A stretch of DNA of 64,000 nucleotides from Heliocidaris erythrogramma (taxonomy: Eukaryota; Echinodermata; Echinoidea; Camarodonta; Echinometridae), in contig CM046853.1 of the NCBI GenBank assembly GCA_025617745.1, positions 36,216,625-36,280,624 of the forward strand. Direction: 5' to 3'. Below, in pieces: positions 56,302 through 64,000 of this stretch; the first letter of the stretch is position 1; each line of letters opens with the position of its first letter. A program made the position numbers and the translations under genes. The notes beneath the pieces are model-generated. The model saw nothing but the letters and a program-made list of their open reading frames with translations. It did not search any database and was not told the DNA's origin.

Positions 56302-58114
56302 ACGGTGTAGTTTACATGTAGATATCCAAAAACTTAAACTCGTCAATCATGGGGCTATACAGCCCACGAGACCGACAGTCCACCAGATCGACAACCCAAG
56401 AGATCGACAACCCAAGAGACCGACATGTCGGTCTAGCGTGCACAAGTTCTGACAACTTTTCTGAGTGGGTTCACTATTGTAGACCACGTCTGTTTCATGG
56501 GCTGTCGGTCTACTGGGATGCCGTGCGTCATGGTGCCTATTATAATAAGCGAGGCTATATATCATGCTAATTGAATCTCGATTTCTTGAAAAATAGTATA
56601 TAATAATAGAAATATTCTTTCCTCATATTCGCTTTGTTGTTCTTTAATCAATTATTCTCCCCTTCTCCTTTCTTTACATTACTTTTATATATGATATGCA
56701 CTTGCTGTGTTTGGTTGCTCTTGTTTATTTTCTTTTATAATGTTATGCAATACAATAATTTATATCTTATTATGTTTGTGATATTGCCTCCTTTTTGAGG
56801 AATAATCCACTTTTTAAAAATTGAACAATCGGTTAAAGACAGATTCGTCAGATGAACCGTGATATTCATTATTTTACTAAAAAAAATGAGGTTTCAGTTA
56901 TTTATATAATTTATGCCGTTGCCATAATATATTATGAATCGGGAAAGTTAAATGTAGGCAATTCTGATCTATTTTATAATCATATACCTGATTTTCTTTG
57001 TTTGTAATAACAGACCATGACAGTGTTCACAGTCATTTTTTTAAAGGCAGTAGTCATTATCGCATTCAAAAGTATGTTGTTTTAATTTCTAAGAGTCTGT
57101 TTCTTTTCAAACTTGATTGGATCACCGATGCCTCAGAAGCCTCGAAGTCTCGAAGACTTCTATTTCGGGCAGATTCTTGTCTTATGTTTATTTTATGTTT
57201 TCTTTGGCTTTAGTTTCCCTTTCTACTTCCTCACATTTCTTGACACATGTGAAACTGTGCATGGTCCAATTTCATTTGCATGATTCACCTTTTCTAAAAG
57301 GAAGTTTATTTGAACCCATATATTGCAGTCACTGATCTCGGTGTGTCTGTATTCTTTCTTGTATTTCATCTGGAAATTTAGGTAAAAATTACTCTACTAT
57401 ATACCTACAAACCGGGACGGTGTCAGAATATATTCAAGAGGGCACCGGTCCAAATAATCTCTGAAGAGCAAAAAGTAAAAGTAAAAATTAAAGGTTGTCA
57501 TATTTCAGTGAAGCCGTATGTGCATCAAAAATCTCATGCTAAAAAATAATAAATTACAATAAAGAGGTTGTTTTAGGGGCAGGGGCGCAGGTTATAATTA
57601 GTAAGAAGTGGCAGTACTATTGCAATCTGCCCCCCCCCCCCTCCCTTCTGTAACCTGTAACGCCGCCCCTGCAAACATGACTTTTTAAATTGTTAAAGTC
57701 TTCTCCAGATTGTGCTGGGGCTATAATTCTAACCGATAATCCTTGTTATTGTTTAAGATGGCAAAGAGAAAGAAACAACAACAACAATTAATTACAAGTG
57801 CTTTCTCCCAAACATTTCTCTTTGTATAAGTGCTCAAATCGAAATATAAAGTGGCTATATAAATATCGATTGCCATTTTTTCAAATTTTCACAATCATTT
57901 CCATTACGCAAACTGCTCCGGGCTCTGGAAAAGAATAAACAATATCATTAGTATGGTACAGAGTATACACTGAAAACATGAAACATGAATATGACAATAC
58001 TGATACAATGTTGAAGTAAACATGAATAATGTATACCTTAATAATATGAAATTAAACAAACGCAGTTGCGAACAAGTTTGTTTCTAGTGAAGACTTGAAA
58101 AAGTTGATAAAATT
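56302..58114. other. No gene recognised; short inverted repeats
   Basis: 56350-56515 has CAGCCCACGAGACCGACAG and its near-complement with repeated GAGA(C/T)CGACAACCCAA units. 57576-57673 has worn hAT-like ends (GGGGCAGGGGCGCAGG, CGCCGCCCCTGC). No exon found. Confidence 0.5.
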
Positions 58115-58600
58115 ATATATAATTTGAAAGGAAATGAGAGAATAATGGTTGCGTAACTTAAATCAAAGTTCCCCAGATCTGTCCTCCCTTTTTTGAAATT
58201 TTTGCAAAGGTTGAAAACATGTCTCCGCCGGCTTGTCTTTATTCAAAACTTTGTTCAAACTCACCTGCCCCCGACAAAGGAATTAATTAATAAGGTTGAA
58301 GATTTGTCAATCTGTCGGTCAATTGAATCTGGTGTCGCCGAAACCACTGACCTGTCTCCGTGGTCTAGTGGTTAAGGCAACCTTTAAGGCATTGGCGTTC
58401 TAAGCCAACGACCCGGGTTCGATTACCGGCGGAGACATTTTTTTCAACCTTTGCAAAAATTTCAAAAAAAGGAGGACAGCTCTGGGGAACTTTGATTTAA
58501 GTTACGCAACCCATTACTCTCTCATTTCTTTTCACATTGTATCTATTTCCAGGAGAGTTGCCAAAGCTGTTGTATATGTTATTTCCCTTACAATTATATA
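58115..58600. mobile_element. Palindromic element built on tRNA-like arms, copy 2
   Basis: Same inverted arms as 2706-3235 (GAAAGGAAATGAGAGAATAA; GGGAACTTTGATTTAAG against CTTAAATCAAAGTTCCCC) and the same trailing GTTGCCAAAGCTGTTGTATA. AT-rich TATATAAT/TTATATA on both sides may be target sequence. Confidence 0.78.
58354..58436 (+). other. tRNA-like segment (tRNA-Arg-like, TCT) in the palindromic element
   Basis: GTCTCCG and CGGAGAC can form a perfect 7-bp acceptor stem; TTGGC-GTTCTAA-GCCAA forms an anticodon arm with TCT; B box GGTTCGATTAC. The D-arm region is longer than normal (about 11 extra nt) and the T-stem has a mismatch, so this is a tRNA-derived element part rather than a working gene. 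Confidence 0.5.
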
Positions 58601-60002
58601 TTTGTTGAGGGGCAGAGTAGAGTTGTACCGTGCAAACAATGAAATTAAGCCAAATAAAATAAATTCCAAATTTCTTGTCCCATCCTCCTTCCTTTTTTCG
58701 TGCCGCCTCAATTTTGTTTATTTGATATTTTTCATTCTGAAGTGAAATACAGAGGAATAATGAGGACATCTACAAAATGAGAAAATAAACACTATTAATA
58801 CCATGCAATTTCATCTTGAGCCTTTGAAGTGCATATACAAATGAAATTATTTCTTTTAAAATGTGTTGAAATCGACCTATAGCATTTTTATGTATCGGAA
58901 AAATACCAAATAATTATCAAATAATGGGGAACCCCCTACTCCTCATTTTCGAAAAATCCGTACGACAAACCTGGAATCAATTTTATTTGGCCTAAGACAG
59001 ATTTATTGACAGGCTTAAACACCTTATGAGGAGTTTTGATTTGTTTGTTTTTGAGTGATTCATGTATGATATTGCTGACTTTTCATTCATATAAAGTACA
59101 TCTATTTTTAAATACAGATTTATTGACAGATTTAAACACCTTTATGACGAATTTCGATATGTTTGTTTGTGATTCATGTATGATGTTGTTTGCTTTCGTT
59201 CGAAATTACTTCTATTTTTTTTTGTATTGTGGTATAGGCTAATTCAAGAATGTGTCTTTCTCGATATTTTATAGTGTTTGCTGTTGGTGTATAATTACCT
59301 AGGACGTGAACTTTTTCAAGTTTTATATCTTATTAAATCAATGATATATTTAAAAAACCTTTTTCCGTTTACATCACTGTCTACATTTTCTTGACGAACA
59401 AAATGTCTTTTATTCGTAAAATATGTTGAGGTTGGAAGTAACAGAGCAAACTATCATTCTGCCATGTTATTAATCTTGGAGCCGGGAGGTGCGTTGGGGT
59501 TTATATCTCCCATATTTATATGGTCCCCATATGCCCTCACGTATTTCTTTTTGGCAAGCTAAAAAATTGGATCTGTGTTTCTATAAAAGTAGCGATAAAA
59601 TGTTATGGATAATTTTCTTGCGTGTCCATTTTTTTTCGGAGATTGGCACACATCCTAAGTTTCATGATATTAATCCTATTAATAATCGAGTGCAATATAA
59701 TTCTTTATTAATTTGTAATAATTAACTTCAATGATTTACATGGTGCATATATACTTCGAAAATTGAATCGTTGATGGTCATGTAAAAAACAAAATAACAA
59801 TCGCAAAAGTGCGATTTCCAAAGAATCGTTTTGACTTAATTAAGGGATGGTTACAAGGGATGGTTAAGGGATGATGTACAACAACAAAAATTCCATGCAA
59901 AATATTCTCCAGATAAACAATATACCGCATTGATCAACATAATTATAAAGATGAGGACTTACTTCAGGCATGGTAAAATAGATGGCGCTCTTTAACCTAT
60001 AG
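58601..60002. other. No gene recognised
   Basis: AT-rich. ACAGATTTATTGACAGG(C/A)TT occurs at about 58997 and 59116 in a small tandem repeat with GATTCATGTATGAT. Confidence 0.5.
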
Positions 60003-60383
60003 GACTAGTGTCCCTGTATTAAAGAGTTGCGACATGGACGTCTCACTTTTCTGGAAACAAAATGGCGTTCGAATTCTTTCTATTGAGAACACCCAGGTGC
60101 TCATCGGAATCGAATAGAAATGTTACGTAATAGTGGAAACAAAATGGCGTTCAAATCCCCAGTTGTCGCAACTCTTTAATACAGGGACACTATCTAGGAC
60201 CAGTGCCGTATATAGATACTAGTGTCCCTGTATTAAAGAGTTACGACAACTGGGGATTTGAACGCCATTTTGTTTCCACTATTACGTAACATTTCTATTC
60301 AATTCCGATGAGCACATAGGTGTTCTCAATAGAAAGAATTCGAACACCATTTTGTTTCCAGAAAAGTGAGACGTCTATAGGAC
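60003..60383. repeat. Inverted pair of a ~185-bp TIR element
   Basis: CTAGTGTCCCTGTATTAAAG opens each half. The left half ends in its complement near 60192; the right half is the reverse complement of most of the left, stopping near AGACGTCTATAGGA. Together they form a hairpin with arms of about 170 bp. Confidence 0.85.
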
Positions 60384-61200
60384 CAGAGCCATTATGTATA
60401 TGGATGGCTCTGTATAGGACTAATTAGTATCGACATGGATAAATTCAAATTCATATGTACAAATTCAATTTACCTTGATAAGTGTAGAAGTACACTGTGC
60501 ATATAAATAAATTATTATAATGAATATTTCGGATTAGGACAATATCTTCTTCGTCTTTATTAACATTTATATGGCTGGATTATCTTCTCATATCACCTGC
60601 TTCAAATTTTAATGTTCAAGATGGAAACTGTGGTAGAGGAGAAAGAAGGGTTCTAAATAAAGGTAGGGGAAGAAAATAAGAAAAGTGGGGAAAAGTACAG
60701 AAGGGGTATAATGTGAGAGAAATAAGTAAAGCAGAGCGAGTGGGATATAAAGAGGAGAGTGAGAGGAGAGAGATTGTGAGAAATGATGGGCCGAGATAGA
60801 GAGACAGACAGACAGACAGACAGACAACAGAGAGAAAGGGGAGAGCAAGAGTGGCCCTAATATATATTATTGCGTTGTATCTTTTTAATTTTATATTATG
60901 TAGCATAACAACAATTTTCAAATAGCAGGTCTAATACATTATTCATATAATTTTCAGAGAAAATTCTGAGTCCATGTCATGTACCGTATGACCACCCATG
61001 ACTACCGAGTACCAGTCTGAATTTGGGCTTAGAAGAACAATTACACAGTATACCAAGGAGTTATCACAAATCCTTCGTTATACTAGTATTACAGGTGTGG
61101 TTGTCAATTAGATTTAGACTTAGCTACAACAGTAGAGCCTGTGATTGCAGACTATGAGTAGTTCAGTCAATGGTGAATTGAACAAGGGCTGTCAGAGATC
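60384..61200. other. No gene recognised; (GACA)n microsatellite
   Basis: Purine-rich stretch with six GACA units at about 60802-60826; otherwise AT-rich. Confidence 0.5.
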
Positions 61201-61218
61201 GAGACTAATCTAAGGTCA

Positions 61219-61260
61219 TCGCGCTTGCGCACATTAGAATTTCCAGCCATTTTGCATGTC
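61219..61260 (+). promoter_or_regulatory. Candidate promoter sites: NRF-1-like and YY1-like
   Basis: TCGCGCTTGCGCAC is close to the NRF-1 consensus (YGCGCAYGCGCR) and AGCCATTTTGC is close to a YY1 site. Both lie 150-190 bp upstream of the ATG at 61407. Such sites are common in housekeeping promoters. Confidence 0.45.
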
Positions 61261-61406
61261 ACTCATGTGTATCTCATCGAACTGTGCCGCTGATTTTGCT
61301 GAACCTTGAAAATTCTTTATTTCGAGCCATTTTTCTTGCTGTATTTGGATGCTGAAGGTGTAGATCGTGAATTTTTAAACTGCCTAGTAAATAAGCCTTT
61401 ATAATA

Positions 61407-61530
61407 ATGGCTTCTAAAGCTTTGAAAAAGGTGAATGACGTAGAAATGAAGGACGAATCTGAGAAGCCAGAAGCGACCGACGAGAAAAACGCAACTGGGA
61501 AGAAAGAGAGTGATTTGATCACTTTAGAAG
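61407..61530 (+). CDS. First coding exon of a PSMD3/Rpn3-like 26S proteasome subunit gene (partial)
   Basis: ATG then 41 codons, ending at GAAG/GTGAAA in phase 1. The peptide is lysine- and glutamate-rich, with NDVEMKDESEK and SDLITLE. Vertebrate PSMD3 has DVEMK-E-E in its variable N-terminus followed by D-x-V-T-L-E-D-I, and phase 1 allows the next exon to supply the Asp. Rpn3 is a lid subunit of the regulatory particle. The rest of the gene would lie beyond the window, so the call rests on a short, low-complexity peptide. Confidence 0.5.
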
Positions 61531-64000
61531 GTGAAACATCAGTTTTAGACGTTAAAATAACGTTTTTATAGTGTAAAATAAATCATGTTATGACAATTTA
61601 TGTGAATAATATATTGACATTCGAATATTTAGCATGATATTTAGTAAATCAGCTCTGCGAAAAACTAGTAAACCAATATTTTGTTATCAATTGTGATAAT
61701 GCTGATTCATTCTGAGGTTGATCGCTTCTGTCGGTATGCGGGGTCTGGCTAACCTGCCAGCTCCCCATTGAATTAACCCCGGCCCCGCCCGGCGGTGGAG
61801 CGCAAGCGGCACCACCTAGATTCAGCGGCTGGTAGGATCGGGCGCTCGACCGGGTCCGAGAGCTTTGCCGATCTTCGTTTTCGACTTTGCTTTTTGCTCA
61901 AATGTTTTGGTCATACTAGACCAAGATCTTCATAAAAATGAATATGTAAATTCAGATTCCAATAAAAAAACATGCATTTTAGAAGTCTGATTTTAATGGC
62001 ATTTAGGGTGCGCGCCCCGGTATTCGGTCACTTAAAAAGAAATCGCCGCTGATATGAATAGGTATGTGAAATGAAAATTTCAAATTGATTAATTCTTGAA
62101 AAATTTGGTATCAACAGAAAGGTCTAGAAAAGAGAAATGCAGTAGTTTTTGAATTATTCCAATTGGATGGATATTTAAGAAATTAGGGCACTTTAGTCTT
62201 TACATATCGCAAAACACTGGTTTTTTTTGGTCCCGCGAATTGTACAGTAATTCAATACGGCAAATAAAAATGTTGTGACCAATATACATCCCAAACGACC
62301 TTAAAAATTACCTAACTTCATCCTATCCTGAAAAGTTTGGTACCCCTGGTCAGCTTATTAGAACATGAATTTGTCAACAAAAACAGAACAGCATTTCACT
62401 AACACACTTCATATTTCTGATAATTACCTTAATATCACTCATAGCTACATTATACTTCGTGTTATAATGTAGCAATCATACACCTCATCTTTTTAAACAC
62501 CACTGCACAAAAGTCTATTCACTCAAAATCGATTTAATTTCAAAAATATAGAAATACAATAATTCAACTCACCAATGTTGGAAAAGATATTCCAAAAATG
62601 AAATCGTAATTTACTGTTGATTCTCAAACGATATAGTCACATCCTCGACATCTCAAAAGATTTTGTCCTCATCGGTCAATATACACGTTCCGCTGTGCGC
62701 GATCGTAAAGATCGATCGCTTCCGATTTCTTCGACAGCCGATTTAGAACATCGCATTTGTAAACAACACGCGATAAACAAATCGACTACAAGATTTTGCT
62801 GAAATTATACTTCCTTACATGATGAATTCTGAATCATATTTAAAATTATCTTATATACTTTAGTACATGACTATATTTCTGATAATTACCTTAATATGGG
62901 ATATTGCCATAATATTTTGATGAAGAAAAACAATTGTCTATTAATGAAATTTAGCATCGAAATCTCATCACTTTTGTATATCCATCGTCAAAATTCACAT
63001 GCTAACGCCAACGGGTTAACCCACGGATCTCCGCCGCCGCTGCCGGCGGAAGCCGACGCTGCTTCGCGGTGGAGTGAGCTAACGTGTATACATAGTTCTG
63101 ACATGGAAAATTTCGCAAAGTAAAAAAATTACTTCGCAACGATAAATTTCTATTAAACTTTTTTAATGTGTTAAATATGAATGAAAATGAATTTGTAAAT
63201 AATTGAAATCAATTAAATTTCTTACCTTCATGAAAAATAATGATGATTATGATGACTCAAAATTATTGGGGTAGTTCAGGCCCATGTGAAACAACGTCTG
63301 GAAATCCTTTTGACAAAATTTTTTTTTCACACACTAGTTCATGGTCTCAGCTCTTCGTTGATACCCTTTTTGTGCACATTGACATGCAAATACGGGCACA
63401 GCGAAAGCTTTTGTCAGGGTACCCCTCACAGCATAACACGAAAGCTGGTAGAAAACGGAAACACAGTTTTGGAACCACTTTCGCGCTGCAAGCGCACGGG
63501 CATTTCACATACCTACTTTAAATTGACAATCTACCATCAAAAGAACCGCAAAATTGTCCTTTAAATAATTATCAAAATAATTTAAAACATGGAAACTTAC
63601 CCCAAAAAATATCGCCGACAGAAGAAGGAGAAGTTTTCCGCCCAGTATTCAGTCGGCGCCGCCCACAATTCGGTCACGCGATAGTGCGCTGCATCTCGGG
63701 AGAGTTATATAACCATTTTTGTCACATTTCTGCGTTTTTAGGCATTTTCTGTGGCTTCTATATATTCATACTTAAATGTATGAGAATTTTTATCCATTAA
63801 AATCCACAAATCGAAGCTCTAGGGTCAGAAATAATGCACAAAATGTATTTCTAAAAAGAGCAAAGCGCGTCGGCGAAGCGCAAAGCGACAAGTTGCACAC
63901 AAAGCGCGTTGGCGCAAGGCACTCAATGTTGCCTGACCGAATACTGGAAGAGCGCCATCTCACTGGCAGGGGTGAGGTATATATTCTCTTGCTCATCGCT
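61531..64000 (+). other. Probable first intron of the PSMD3-like gene; repeats
   Basis: No further exon found. GC-rich islands lie near 61775-61870 and 63005-63075. TATTTCTGATAATTACCTTA recurs directly at about 62411 and 62874. TATTCGGTCA and related ACCGAATACTGG motifs near 62010, 63645-63675 and 63940 suggest ends of an unclassified repeat. GCTACATTATA/TATAATGTAGC forms a short hairpin near 62444. Confidence 0.45.

Noticed and set aside
58354..58436. Functional tRNA-Arg gene
   Set aside because: Over-long D region, T-stem mismatch and location in a repeated palindromic element point to a tRNA-derived mobile part.
59489..59725. 78-residue open frame ending INNRVQYNSLLICNN, slightly LINE-like
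   Set aside because: Similarity too weak to assign to any retrotransposon family.

Overview
This looks like a piece of an invertebrate animal nuclear genome. Genes are split by GT-AG introns, the DNA is AT-rich, and short inverted-repeat transposons, tRNA-derived SINEs and non-LTR retrotransposon pieces are dense. Repeat style and gene content suggest a marine deuterostome, perhaps an echinoderm; that is an inference with no species-level proof. Exon coordinates below were worked out by hand from splice sites, reading-frame phase and protein similarity.

Four protein-coding loci can be supported. (1) 1838-20581, plus strand: a secreted-type gene joining a Kunitz/BPTI domain exon to a glycoside hydrolase family 81 (endo-beta-1,3-glucanase) catalytic region. 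I can chain 16 exons in consistent phase, giving about 1095 residues with the 5' end missing. The GH81 part is interrupted by about 250 residues that look like two tandem copies of a cysteine-containing module I do not recognise. (2) 39358-43144, minus strand: a complete three-coding-exon mitochondrial carrier of the SLC25A44 type (316 residues). (3) 50903-56301, plus strand: a complete six-coding-exon class I SAM-dependent methyltransferase (271 residues). Loci 2 and 3 lie head to head. (4) 61407-61530, plus strand: a first coding exon resembling 26S proteasome subunit PSMD3/Rpn3, with a CpG-bearing NRF-1-like site upstream; the rest would lie beyond the window.

The largest mobile element is a Tx1-clade LINE (5449-11187) lying antisense in a GH81-gene intron. 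Both ORFs are open, and it is bounded on both sides by (TTC)n/(GAA)n microsatellite, as expected of microsatellite-targeting Tx1 relatives. 20.8-37 kb is nearly gene-free: a LINE tail, a duplicated ~500-bp block whose 24-bp minisatellite is expanded in the second copy, a 90-bp near-perfect palindrome, a TIR-bounded tandem array, a SINE inside a LINE fragment, and nested TIR elements. 43.9-50.5 kb holds two near-identical ~0.9-kb elements flanked by TTAA in opposite orientation, one nested inside a larger TIR element. A palindromic element built around tRNA-like sequence occurs at 2.7-3.2 kb and again at 58.1-58.6 kb.
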